Positions 6,969 through 14,701 of a DNA stretch of 21,993 bases are shown in pieces. The stretch comes from Planctomycetota bacterium. Lineage in GTDB: Bacteria > Planctomycetota > UBA11346. The notes under the pieces are model-generated. The model was not told where the DNA came from and made no database searches. It saw only the letters and a program-made list of their open reading frames with translations. Position 1 is the first letter of the stretch; the number at the start of each line of letters is the position of its first letter. The DNA lies in assembly GCA_947440715.1 (NCBI GenBank), contig CANETI010000004.1:1-21993 (forward strand), given 5' to 3'. A program made the position numbers and the translations under genes.

Positions 6969-7457
6969 ATGATTTCTCGCTCACTTATTTTGCTGTCCGC
7001 CGCGTTGCTGACAGCGCCTTTGGCATTCGCTGCGGCAGATGGCGAAGGCCCTGGCATTCGTCCTGATGCGCCGCGCCACGCTGAGAAGGAGCTACCAGAT
7101 TTAGGAGCCGCTCCTGAGGTGGCCAAAAAGGTCGAAGGTGGAGGTCCTTTCGCGCATTTTGATGCCGACGGTAGTGGCGGAGTATCCCAGGCAGAATTTA
7201 TGAAAGCCGTTCGTGACCACGCCATGAAGAAAGACGGCGGCGAGCGTAAACCCGAAGGTGATGGCGAGCGTAAACCAGGAGATCGTCCGCGTCCGGAAGG
7301 TGGTGGCGAAGGCGTTCAGACCGAAAGAGCTCAAATAGCTTTAGCCCACGCAGCGAAAGTTTTCCAGACGAGTGATGTTAATAAAGATGCCTCATTATCG
7401 AGTGAACAATTCCGTAGCGCTTTTATTGCTCTGATGCCGAAGCGGGAAGCTAAGTAA
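6969..7457 (+). CDS. Secreted EF-hand calcium-binding protein
   Basis: This 162-residue protein has a clear signal peptide (MISRSLILLSAALLTAPLAF, cleavage after AFA near residue 21). It has two EF-hand loops: residues 65-76 'DADGSGGVSQAE', a canonical loop with Glu at position 12, and residues 136-147 'DVNKDASLSSEQ', with Gln at position 12 and Glu at 11, so weaker. Between them is a low-complexity linker (about 88-116) rich in Gly, Glu, Arg, Lys and Pro, with imperfect GGERKPEGD-type repeats. Paired EF-hands of this kind occur in many extracellular calcium-responsive bacterial proteins; the exact role is unknown. GGAG 5 nt upstream of the ATG supports the start. The 175-nt leader contains a small hairpin (TGGGC-AATAAA-GCCCA, 6926-6941). 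An intrinsic terminator follows 58 nt downstream. Confidence 0.8.
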   Translation: MISRSLILLSAALLTAPLAFAAADGEGPGIRPDAPRHAEKELPDLGAAPEVAKKVEGGGPFAHFDADGSGGVSQAEFMKAVRDHAMKKDGGERKPEGDGERKPGDRPRPEGGGEGVQTERAQIALAHAAKVFQTSDVNKDASLSSEQFRSAFIALMPKREAK

Positions 7458-7514
7458 AACGCGCGGCGGTCACTGACCATAAGCGTTATTCGATTTAATC
7501 AGTGTTAGAGCGTA

Positions 7515-7540
7515 AAAAACCCGGCTAAGTCCGGGTTTTT
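7515..7540. terminator. Bidirectional intrinsic terminator
   Basis: AAAAACCCGG (7515-7524) pairs perfectly with CCGGGTTTTT (7531-7540) around a 6-nt loop CTAAGT. The stem carries T tracts in both orientations, so it can end the EF-hand transcript on the plus strand and the converging trpD transcript on the minus strand. Confidence 0.9.
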
Positions 7541-7572
7541 ATTGGTCGTGTTTTATATAAAACGCGCTGGTT

Positions 7573-8607
7573 TTATCCGGAAAGTTCTTTGGCTAAGGTC
7601 AAATGCCGAACGAAGGCGGTTTTAACTTTACCAGTAGCGAATAAAGTTTTGGCCTCGTCGAAACCGACACTGTCGGATAGCACTTTGCGTCCGTGCCAGC
7701 AATCAAGCGCAGCGCCAGCATTCGCACAAACCATATCGAGTAGGGGGCCGCGTTCGTCCCCCGTCAGTAAACGATGAAACGTGGAGGAATTCGCATGTGC
7801 GTCGCCGCACGGTAAATGTGCGTGATCAATGCCGTGCTGATGAATACGTTCGATAATACTGTGATGAACATGCCCATTTTGCACGTCCCACACATGGGTT
7901 GGGCCAGTGATGCTGACTTCATCAATCCCAGGATGGCCACACACCACTAAGGCGCGTTCGCAGTCCAATAATTTAATCGCAGCGCAAATGACGTGCGCCG
8001 TTTTTTCGTCGGTAACGCCAATGATTTGTTTACGAGGACGGCAAGGGTTAGCCAATGGACCGGCCAAATTAAAAATGGTTCGGTTCACCCGTTGACTGGC
8101 AATTTTTCGTGCTGGGGCGACGGAGGCCACTGCTGGATGCATAGCACGAGCAAAGAGGAAACAAACGTTGGTCGCGGCTTGTAATTTTACTAGTTGAGTG
8201 ACAGGCAATTGAAAAGGTACGCCAAGTGCTTCGAGCAAATCAAAACTACCGTTGGGAATTTTACTGCCTTTATTTCCATGTTTAACCACGGGAATACCTG
8301 CCGCAGCCAAAACAAACGCCGTCGTCGTCGACACATTAAAACGCCCGAGTCCACTGCCGCCGGTGCCACATAAATCCATGCCACCTGGGATGGGAACGTG
8401 AATCGCTTTGCTGAGTAAGGCTTCGACCACGGTGGCTAATTCGAGTCCCGTTTCACCGCGTTGACTCCAGGTCACTAATACTTCTGCGCCATGATCTGGC
8501 GTCAGGCTACCGTCCATTAAATGGTGAATAACTACTTGAGTTTGCTCACGGGTCATACCGTTCACATTACGGATCAGGGCAATCAAGGCGTGGTGATCGG
8601 TGCTCAT
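7573..8607 (-). CDS. trpD: Anthranilate phosphoribosyltransferase
   Basis: This 344-residue protein transfers phosphoribose from PRPP to anthranilate, the second step of tryptophan synthesis. The N-terminal helical domain contains 'LMDGSLTPDHGAEVLVTW'. The nucleoside-phosphorylase-fold body shows 'DLCGTGGSGLGRFNVST' (78-94), 'VVKHGNKGSKIPNGSFDLLE' (107-126), 'NLAGPLANPCRPRKQIIGV' and 'GHPGIDEVS', the acidic pair that binds Mg-PRPP in the family. Length is typical. Two motif changes stand out: the usual GTGGD is GTGGS (Ser85), and the usual KHGNR..SS.SGSADVLEALG is KHGNKGSKIPNGSFDLLEALG. No other trp gene is adjacent; it is the last gene of the minus-strand run after folA. A 6-bp stem-loop (CAGTCG/CGACTG, 8652-8669) lies between them. 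A TrpD-like paralogue with another substrate is possible but less likely. Confidence 0.85.
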   Translation of the reverse strand: MSTDHHALIALIRNVNGMTREQTQVVIHHLMDGSLTPDHGAEVLVTWSQRGETGLELATVVEALLSKAIHVPIPGGMDLCGTGGSGLGRFNVSTTTAFVLAAAGIPVVKHGNKGSKIPNGSFDLLEALGVPFQLPVTQLVKLQAATNVCFLFARAMHPAVASVAPARKIASQRVNRTIFNLAGPLANPCRPRKQIIGVTDEKTAHVICAAIKLLDCERALVVCGHPGIDEVSITGPTHVWDVQNGHVHHSIIERIHQHGIDHAHLPCGDAHANSSTFHRLLTGDERGPLLDMVCANAGAALDCWHGRKVLSDSVGFDEAKTLFATGKVKTAFVRHLTLAKELSG

Positions 8608-8684
8608 AATAAACAGGTTAGATAATGGGCATCAGGTGCCAAGTCCGACATCAGTCGCCGTGACGACTGCGCATCATTCAATAA

Positions 8685-9170
8685 TTAATTGCCAGCAGTA
8701 ATGCGATCGAGGGTGCGGAAAGTCAGCGGTCCGCTCACGCGTTGTTCACGCTCTTGCCATTCATCTTCATTAAAGGTTGGAAAAAAGGCATCTCCCGTCA
8801 CCTCACTCGCAACGATGGTCAGATACATGGTGGTGATCTGCGGCAAAGCCAAGGTGTACAGTTCGCCGCCGCCAATAATAAACGGTTGGGCATCGTCGTT
8901 ACGAGCAGCAGCAATAGCGGTGTCTAAATTGGTAAAAATTTCAAATCCAGGAATCAACAAATCACTTTGCCGCGTGACGACTAAATTACGCCGCTTTGGT
9001 AATGGCCGGTGCTTCAGCGAATCGGCGGTCTTGCGACCCATAATAACCGCATGACCAGTGGTCGTGCGTTTAAAGTGCTGCAAATCTTCCGCGTGATGCC
9101 ACGGTAAATTACCTTGTTGGCCAATAACGCGATTAGTAGACATGGCGACGATGAGAGCGAGTGGTTTCAT
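8685..9170 (-). CDS. folA: Dihydrofolate reductase
   Basis: This 161-residue protein reduces dihydrofolate to tetrahydrofolate with NADPH. It shows the full DHFR pattern: 'LALIVAMSTNRVIGQQGNLPW' at the N terminus, the acidic active-site residue in 'WHHAEDLQHFKRTT' (Asp29, equivalent to Asp27 in E. coli), the NADPH-binding 'VIMGRKTADSL' and 'RRNLVVTR', and 'PFIIGGGELYTLAL'. Length matches chromosomal bacterial enzymes (about 160). The start ATG is the only one giving the complete first strand; no strong ribosome-binding site is visible. It lies downstream of thyA, separated by a 140-bp repeat element. The pairing makes metabolic sense because ThyA produces the dihydrofolate that this enzyme recycles. 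Confidence 0.97.
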   Translation of the reverse strand: MKPLALIVAMSTNRVIGQQGNLPWHHAEDLQHFKRTTTGHAVIMGRKTADSLKHRPLPKRRNLVVTRQSDLLIPGFEIFTNLDTAIAAARNDDAQPFIIGGGELYTLALPQITTMYLTIVASEVTGDAFFPTFNEDEWQEREQRVSGPLTFRTLDRITAGN

Positions 9171-9194
9171 AGTTTAGCGTAGAAGAGAAAAGGC

Positions 9195-9334
9195 ATTCAC
9201 AGGAGACGCGGAGACGCGGAGAACGGAGGAGGCGAAAAAAGCGGTCATATTTAAATTATTCCTCTCGTCTTGTTTCTTCTCATCTAAGCTCCGCGTCTAA
9301 GTGACCCGAACGGGTTACTGCGCCTCCTGTGAAT
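9195..9334. repeat. MITE-like or intergenic repeat element with terminal inverted repeats
   Basis: This 140-bp segment between thyA and folA is bounded by perfect 11-bp inverted ends, ATTCACAGGAG (9195-9205) and CTCCTGTGAAT (9324-9334). The match extends to 16 bp with two mismatches. The left end contains a tandem GGAGACGC unit (GGAGACGCGGAGACGCGGAG), and AGACGCGGAG recurs inverted at 9289-9298. A second small hairpin (GTGACCCG/CGGGTTAC, 9301-9318) lies inside. There is no coding sequence. The structure resembles non-autonomous miniature elements or extragenic palindromic repeats. I see no clear target-site duplication. It lies between two minus-strand genes, so it would probably be transcribed into structured RNA. 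Confidence 0.65.
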
Positions 9335-9354
9335 ATCAATTTTTTATTAATATT

Positions 9355-10197
9355 TTACACCGCTACCGCCGCCTTAATCCCAGGATGCGGATCATAGCCG
9401 GACAACGTGAAATCTTCAAATTGGAAAGCGAATAAATCTTTTACGGTTGGATTCAAGGTCATCGTGGGTAAAGCCCGAATATCGCGCGATAATTGTAATT
9501 TGGCTTGATCAAAATGATTACTGTACAAATGAGCATCACCCAAGGTATGGACAAACGTGCCTGGTTTTAGGCCGCAAACCTGAGCCATCATTAAGGTCAA
9601 TAAACTGTAGCTAGCGATATTAAATGGGACGCCGAGAAAAATATCAGCACTGCGTTGATAGAGTTGGCAGCTCAGTTCGCCATCTTGCACGTAAAATTGA
9701 AATAACGTATGGCAAGGCGGTAATGCTACTTGGTTTTGTTCTTCGGGATTCCAGCCGGAAATAATTAAACGACGACTATTTGGATTGCGTTTTATTTCAT
9801 CCAACACCCAGCGGACCTGATCAACGCCGTCTTTGGCGAAAGTTCCATCCGGTAATTTCGTGGCGCCGAAATTTCGCCATTGATGACCATAAACCGGACC
9901 TAAATCACCGGCTTTACGCCCGAATCGCGCGCATTGTTCGCCGGTGGCCCATTCATTCCAAATCGATACGCCACGCTCTGTCAGCCAAGCGTTGTCGGTG
10001 CTGCCGGATAAAAACCACAACAGTTCGTAAATAATAGATTTGGTGTGCAGTTTTTTGGTCGTTAGCAGGGGAAATCCCAGAGCTAAATCAAATCGCATTT
10101 GGTAACCAAATACGCCACGCGTACCGGTGCCAGTACGGTCTTCACGGTTGCGTCCATGATTCAAAACATGTTGCAGGAGGTCGAGGTAGGTTTGCAC
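9355..10197 (-). CDS. thyA: Thymidylate synthase (ThyA type)
   Basis: This 280-residue protein methylates dUMP to dTMP using methylenetetrahydrofolate. Motifs are 'DRTGTGTRGVFGYQMRFDL', 'LLTTKKLHTKSIIYELLWFL', 'GPVYGHQWRNFG', the phosphate-binding 'NSRRLIISGWNPEE', the nucleophile Cys162 in 'ALPPCHTLFQFYV' and 'QLYQRSADIFLGVPFNIASY'. The start is placed at GTG 10197 because VQTYLDLLQHVLNHG aligns with the usual N terminus (E. coli MKQYLELMQKVL). The frame is open another 56 codons upstream, but that stretch lies inside the transglutaminase gene and does not look like ThyA. No ribosome-binding site precedes the GTG, which begins 10 nt after the transglutaminase stop, suggesting translation by coupling. 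Confidence 0.95.
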   Translation of the reverse strand: MQTYLDLLQHVLNHGRNREDRTGTGTRGVFGYQMRFDLALGFPLLTTKKLHTKSIIYELLWFLSGSTDNAWLTERGVSIWNEWATGEQCARFGRKAGDLGPVYGHQWRNFGATKLPDGTFAKDGVDQVRWVLDEIKRNPNSRRLIISGWNPEEQNQVALPPCHTLFQFYVQDGELSCQLYQRSADIFLGVPFNIASYSLLTLMMAQVCGLKPGTFVHTLGDAHLYSNHFDQAKLQLSRDIRALPTMTLNPTVKDLFAFQFEDFTLSGYDPHPGIKAAVAV

Positions 10198-10207
10198 GGG
10201 AGGGGTT

Positions 10208-12208
10208 CTAGCTTTGGGTAGCAGCAACGAAAGCGGGTGTTGGCGCTCGCTTCGGCAACTGTCGTAACGCGGCAAATAACCGTGCGCGAACGGCACGAGT
10301 AACGGGTGTTGAGCCGTAACGCAGGGCAATGTACTCTTGCCCCAATTGGGTGATGAGCGGGGCATGCGTTGGTAAAGCTCTGGCGGCTCGCCCGGTGAAA
10401 TCTAATGGGCCCTCCCACGCTTCTCGAGTAATACCAAGGTGAGATAAACGAGCGCAAAAGCTGTCATACCAAATAACTAAAGGGTCGGTTTTGATTGGTG
10501 CGCGTTCACGTTGTCGCCACCACAAGAAAACGGTAATGACTATTCCGATGGCCGTGATCACGCTGATAAATAAAAAGCTGGGTGCAAAACGGGTGATGCC
10601 AATTTTTTCTAGCCATGATGACTGAGTGGCACCATCTAAACCCATGACCGAACTTTCCCAACGCGCTTCGGCAAGTTGCCAATATTGGGCTGCCGCTCGG
10701 TAGGGTTGATCAAGTAATTCGGGCATCCACCAAGGCTTGCGCTCACTACTACTGAGCGTGGCGCTGTTATTTTCGTTACGTAACGCTGCCGGACTGGTTT
10801 CTCCGGGAGCTAACGGCACGCCGATCGTCGGATCGACACGTTGCCAAAAACCATTAATAAAAACTTCACTCCAGGCGTGGGCGTGATCGTGACGAACCAT
10901 TAAAAAACCACCGACTTGATTTAAATCACCACGGCGAAATCCGACAATCACTCGCGCTGGTAGTCCAGCACAGCGCATCAACAAACTAAAACTCGTCGCA
11001 TAATGCGAACAAAAACCAGCACGTTTATTAAACAGAAAATCTGCCACGCTATCGTCAGCCATGGTCCCTGGATTTAAGGAATAACTAAAACCATTCGCCT
11101 GAAAATATTTTAGACCTTGAGTGATAATATCGTTTTTCTGGGTAGCTTGATCGCGCCAGGATTGGGCCAGTTGTCGAACACGTGGATCTAATTGTTCGGG
11201 AATACGACTACTAGCATCATCGACATCATCTGCCTTCTCACCTAGGCGCGAAGTGACCCGATAACGCAAGGTTTGTGTCGGCGGTTGGCGACGAACGAGT
11301 GCGCGATTAAGCGCTAACCGCGTGCGGTCTGGCGGTAATTCAGCGACATCAAGCGCAAATAACCAACGTTGATTCATCGGTTCAAGCGTGATGTCTTGCA
11401 CGATGGCGGGTAAGTTTTCGTCGGTCGCATTCGGCAAATCCTGATAAACCAGCGTTTCTCGTGATACTTTCCAGCGTTCTCCATCGGTATGATTCAATAC
11501 TAATCCACGCCAATAAAGCAGGTCGGTTGACGGCATATCATGATTTGGGAACTCCACGCGCATGACCGGTTCTTCGCTCAATGCTAAGCGGGCAATATCT
11601 CCAGGAGCTAATTCGTCGGTAAATCCAGAGGTAGCATTGCCCAGATTAGGAAAATTCATCTGCAAGCGAGGAAAGAGCATAAAAATAATGATAGCGAGCG
11701 GCAAACCCTTGAGCATTAAGCGCGCACTTAATCCCACCACCTGTCGTGCACGGGCATCCATGTGATAACCGACGAGAGCGGTGGTGATGGCGGTTATCGT
11801 AGCTATGGCATAGATACTGTAAGTCAGCGACGAGTGGTCGAATAACATCACCGCGACAAGAAAATAACTTAAAAAACACGCCAGTAGATAATCGCGGCGC
11901 GCTTTTAATTCGAGTAGTTTAATCCATAAAAAACCAACGAAAAGCGGGGTGGCTGCAGCCAAGCCAAAACCTAATTCATTGGTTAATAATAAGAGTCCAG
12001 CAACGATGAGGGCTAATAAAAGACGAAATGAAATTGGGGGAATGATAACAAAACCACGATATTCAGCCATCACGCGCCACGCCGCTAAGATGACAATCCC
12101 AAGCGTGAGCCACGGAGGTAAACTACCAATAAAGGGAAGTGTCGCCATCACCATGGCTAAGACCAAGGTTAACACGCGCGAAAATCCATGGGCAGCGACG
12201 AGGCTCAT
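10208..12208 (-). CDS. Transglutaminase-like membrane protein (DUF3488/TgpA type with DUF4129 tail)
   Basis: This 666-residue protein has an N-terminal membrane region with about six hydrophobic helices (about residues 10-180), then a large extracytoplasmic domain with a transglutaminase core. The catalytic triad is Cys400 ('RAGFCSHYATSFSLLMRCAG'), His444 ('RHDHAHAWSEVF') and Asp459 ('WQRVDPTIG'). A further transmembrane helix (about 543-564) and a cytoplasmic tail resembling DUF4129 (about 575-650) follow. This matches TgpA-like proteins, which usually sit with a MoxR ATPase and a DUF58 protein, as here. Function in the family is poorly known but envelope-related. The start at ATG 12208 is preferred over ATG 12259 because it gives the same 4-bp ATGA overlap with DUF58 and is preceded by GGGGAA. 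It ends with TAG. Confidence 0.88.
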   Translation of the reverse strand: MSLVAAHGFSRVLTLVLAMVMATLPFIGSLPPWLTLGIVILAAWRVMAEYRGFVIIPPISFRLLLALIVAGLLLLTNELGFGLAAATPLFVGFLWIKLLELKARRDYLLACFLSYFLVAVMLFDHSSLTYSIYAIATITAITTALVGYHMDARARQVVGLSARLMLKGLPLAIIIFMLFPRLQMNFPNLGNATSGFTDELAPGDIARLALSEEPVMRVEFPNHDMPSTDLLYWRGLVLNHTDGERWKVSRETLVYQDLPNATDENLPAIVQDITLEPMNQRWLFALDVAELPPDRTRLALNRALVRRQPPTQTLRYRVTSRLGEKADDVDDASSRIPEQLDPRVRQLAQSWRDQATQKNDIITQGLKYFQANGFSYSLNPGTMADDSVADFLFNKRAGFCSHYATSFSLLMRCAGLPARVIVGFRRGDLNQVGGFLMVRHDHAHAWSEVFINGFWQRVDPTIGVPLAPGETSPAALRNENNSATLSSSERKPWWMPELLDQPYRAAAQYWQLAEARWESSVMGLDGATQSSWLEKIGITRFAPSFLFISVITAIGIVITVFLWWRQRERAPIKTDPLVIWYDSFCARLSHLGITREAWEGPLDFTGRAARALPTHAPLITQLGQEYIALRYGSTPVTRAVRARLFAALRQLPKRAPTPAFVAATQS

Positions 12209-13179
12209 GGATTCCCCAGCGGCTGAGGACTGGTCCATAAAGCTAATTGTTTCAGACAAGTATGATAATGCGTTTCACCATGATTCGGCTCAATCAAGAT
12301 GCCGGGTAAGCGCAAACCATAACGCTGTCCGGTGTGTTCAAATGAAATAATTTGACCACACATCAATGACAGTCGTTGTTCTAGCGGTACGCCAGGAAAA
12401 CGATCGTAGTCGATCCAGCAATCTTGTAGGGGACCACTTACGAATTCTTTAACTAAAATGGGGCGTCCGCGAGCAACTGCCCGCCAATCGACGCGGCGTT
12501 GCGATTCACCTGGTTGATAGAGGTGATGACCATGAAAATCACCAGTTGAACCTAGGCGTTGTCCTTCGCCTTGACCATCACCAGCGTCACTAGCTAAGTT
12601 GCCACTAATCAGCGGGGCGGGATAAACAATAAATTGCCAGTCAATAATAAATTCGGCTTGCACGAAAACCAAGCCCATGGGATATAAGCTTGCGACTCGT
12701 AAGCGCCGCAAGTGATGTAGACCACGCTGTTTTCCAGGTAGAACCAAGGTCACCAGCTGTGACTGTAACGCACCGAGATGTGCGATGGTTACGCCATCAT
12801 CTTCGGCAATATCAGGAATATCGCACACCAGCGCCACAGTTGGGAATCCACCAGCAGTGATGGTGGCATTGGCACGTAATGGTTCACCAGCAAAGGCGGG
12901 GAAAGCCTGTCCAGCAATTACACCAAGCGCGCGAATATTTTTCCACGCATGAATGATCGACATCACGGCGGTGGAAATTACTAAAGCAACGATGAGGTAA
13001 GCGGAATTACTTTGGTAATTAATCGCTCCGAGAAGGACGAACCCAAGCACCACAGCGAGATAAAAACAAGCGTTGGTAAACTTTATTCGTAACACGGGTC
13101 GAGATGGCGAAATCCTGATGTCATCAGCGATCGACACCTTCATGGATTTATTTACCAACTCAGTCATAGGCAACGTCAC
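12205..13179 (-). CDS. DUF58 family protein
   Basis: This 324-residue protein has two transmembrane helices (about 37-53 and 59-76) followed by a soluble domain carrying the DUF58 signature near 212-246 ('GSTGDFHGHHLYQPGESQRR', then 'VDWRAVARGRPILVKEF'). The family is almost always encoded with MoxR AAA ATPases and transglutaminase-like proteins and may adopt a VWA-like fold; no enzymatic activity is established. It starts at GTG 13179, overlapping the MoxR stop by 4 bp (GTGA); ATG 13167 is an alternative four codons later. Its own stop overlaps the transglutaminase start (ATGA). The back-to-back overlaps argue for one translationally coupled operon with fixed stoichiometry. Confidence 0.9.
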   Translation of the reverse strand: MTLPMTELVNKSMKVSIADDIRISPSRPVLRIKFTNACFYLAVVLGFVLLGAINYQSNSAYLIVALVISTAVMSIIHAWKNIRALGVIAGQAFPAFAGEPLRANATITAGGFPTVALVCDIPDIAEDDGVTIAHLGALQSQLVTLVLPGKQRGLHHLRRLRVASLYPMGLVFVQAEFIIDWQFIVYPAPLISGNLASDAGDGQGEGQRLGSTGDFHGHHLYQPGESQRRVDWRAVARGRPILVKEFVSGPLQDCWIDYDRFPGVPLEQRLSLMCGQIISFEHTGQRYGLRLPGILIEPNHGETHYHTCLKQLALWTSPQPLGNP

Positions 13180-14090
13180 GGCACGGGCACTGCACGAATC
13201 ACGGCTTCGGCCAAGGCTCGACCATCATGGTTGTGCGCATCAGCGCCACGCAGGCGATGCGCCATGACGCTGGGTGCAACGGCCTGTACATCCTCTGGAA
13301 TGACTAAATCACGGCCAGCCATTAAGGCCCATGCTTGAGCCGCACGTTGCAGTGCCAGCCCAGCGCGCGGGGATAAACCGGCTCCGAGTGGTCGTTCTTT
13401 GCGCGTGTGGGACAATAAATCGAGAAGGTAATCAGTCAGTGCAGGAGCGACACGAATCGTCGTCACCTGATCCTGTAGGGCGGTTAATTCTGCTAGCGTC
13501 ATTTGCGGCTGAACTTTTTCTAATATGGTTTGTCGCTCAGGCCCAGCTAACATGGCGCGTTCGGCATTACGATCAGGGTAGCCCAAATCTAAGCGCATTA
13601 AAAAACGATCTAATTGTGATTCCGGTAGAGAGAACGTTCCAATTTGGTGTTGTGGATTCTGGGTAGCGATGACGAAAAATGGTTGTGGTAACAAATGTCG
13701 TACACCATCGACCGTTACTTGGCGTTCGCCCATCGCTTCTAACAAAGCACTTTGAGTTTTGGGACTCGCACGATTGATTTCATCGGCCAAAACGACCTGG
13801 GCGAAAATAGCACCGGGATGAAAAATAAATTGTTGCTTATCACGATCAAAAATGGCATTGCCCAAAATATCAGCGGGCAATAAATCACTGGTAAATTGAA
13901 TGCGTTTTATGTTAAGGCCAAGTAACTGCGCCAAACCGGATGCTAAGGTAGTTTTTCCGACTCCAGGAATATCTTCGATTAATAAATGCCCGCGTGCGAG
14001 CAAACAACACAGAGCTAAACGAACGGGACGTTCTTTGCCTAAAATTAGCTGATGCAAGTTAGTCAGCACACGATCAATGGCAGTCGGCAT
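13176..14090 (-). CDS. MoxR-family AAA+ ATPase
   Basis: This 304-residue protein has Walker A 'GVGKTT' (residues 43-48, Lys46), Walker B 'VVLADEINRA' (Asp103/Glu104), 'ASPKTQSALLEAMGERQVTV' typical of MoxR proteins, sensor 1 'VIATQNP' and the 'SLPESQLDRFLMRLDLGYP' segment with the arginine finger. The C-terminal lid domain contains 'PLGAGLSPRAGLALQRAAQA'. MoxR ATPases act as chaperones that remodel or assemble partner proteins; the DUF58 and transglutaminase proteins encoded immediately downstream are the likely partners. A weak GAAAG-like ribosome-binding site precedes the ATG. It lies 86 nt downstream of the HAD-like gene, a gap that may contain a promoter. Confidence 0.95.
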   Translation of the reverse strand: MPTAIDRVLTNLHQLILGKERPVRLALCCLLARGHLLIEDIPGVGKTTLASGLAQLLGLNIKRIQFTSDLLPADILGNAIFDRDKQQFIFHPGAIFAQVVLADEINRASPKTQSALLEAMGERQVTVDGVRHLLPQPFFVIATQNPQHQIGTFSLPESQLDRFLMRLDLGYPDRNAERAMLAGPERQTILEKVQPQMTLAELTALQDQVTTIRVAPALTDYLLDLLSHTRKERPLGAGLSPRAGLALQRAAQAWALMAGRDLVIPEDVQAVAPSVMAHRLRGADAHNHDGRALAEAVIRAVPVP

Positions 14091-14176
14091 AGTGATCTTT
14101 CAACGGTCGGTTAACGCAGGTGTAAAATAACGAAAACAGTTTTGCCGATCGCGTGTGCGCAGCAAGGTTACGATCG

Positions 14177-14701
14177 TCATTTATCCGTCATCTGATGCCA
14201 ACACCCACCGCCACGTGGAATCATCACCCGTGGTGCATCGGCTAAATCTCGCGCTTGGGCGACAACGATGCCCACATCTTCACTCGGCAATGGGCCGGTT
14301 CCTAATAATACGGCTCCCGCACATCCCGCCTGTCCGGCAGCGCGCGCATCATCCGCATCAACTCCAATCAGCCAGGAGCTTGGCAAGTCGATACCATGAG
14401 TTCGTGCTGCGGCTAATAACAGACCTGGGCGCGGCTTGGTCCAGGATTTTGGCGATTCGGAAGTTGCGATGATCACGTTGGTCAATTTACCGCCAGCAGC
14501 GACCACCATTGCGTGCAAGCGCTCGGCATATTCAGCGGCGGCAAGCGAGTTCAGTGCAAATCCATCGCTCAGCGCAATCACAGGTACACTACGTTGCTGC
14601 AAACGCGCAATCGCAGCACCTACGCCAGGTAACAGTACGGTTGCCTGAATATCGGCGATTAAAACGCCGGGGATTTCGACGAAGAGCGCGGTGTTGGCCA
14701 T
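14177..14701 (-). CDS. HAD-superfamily protein related to heptose-bisphosphate phosphatase GmhB, catalytic residues lost
   Basis: This 174-residue protein follows the GmhB/histidinol-phosphatase HAD layout: motif I region 'LFVEIPGVL' (residues 6-14), 'LLPGVGAAIARLQQRSVPVI' (23-42), 'KPRPGLLLAAARTHGIDLPS' (89-108), 'SWLIGVDADDARAAGQAGCA' (109-128) and 'VLLGTG'. In active enzymes motif I reads FLDRDGVL, with nucleophile and acid/base Asp. Here these are Glu9 and Pro11. The TNQ motif II is replaced by LSD, the Cys/His zinc loop is absent, and the first Asp of GDxxxD is Val114; Lys89 and Asp118 are kept. It is therefore probably not a phosphatase, or is a decaying copy, though the frame is intact. 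It is transcribed divergently from a glycosyltransferase gene, in a surface-polysaccharide context, and lies upstream of moxR. Confidence 0.65.
   Translation of the reverse strand: MANTALFVEIPGVLIADIQATVLLPGVGAAIARLQQRSVPVIALSDGFALNSLAAAEYAERLHAMVVAAGGKLTNVIIATSESPKSWTKPRPGLLLAAARTHGIDLPSSWLIGVDADDARAAGQAGCAGAVLLGTGPLPSEDVGIVVAQARDLADAPRVMIPRGGGCWHQMTDK

Noticed and set aside
9171..9354. CRISPR-like array in the thyA-folA gap
   Set aside because: The repeated GGAGACGC units are contiguous, without spacers of regular size. The region is better explained as one element with inverted ends.
10198..10365. Upstream extension of thyA to an ATG at 10365
   Set aside because: The extra 56 residues lie inside the transglutaminase gene and do not resemble ThyA. 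The ThyA N-terminal motif begins at GTG 10197.
12209..12259. Longer transglutaminase start at ATG 12259
   Set aside because: ATG 12208 gives a 4-bp overlap with DUF58 matching the other junctions, has GGGGAA upstream, and leads directly into the membrane region.
11949..12350. 133-codon plus-strand open frame opposite the transglutaminase and DUF58 genes
   Set aside because: It is antisense to two conserved genes and its translation has no recognisable domain.
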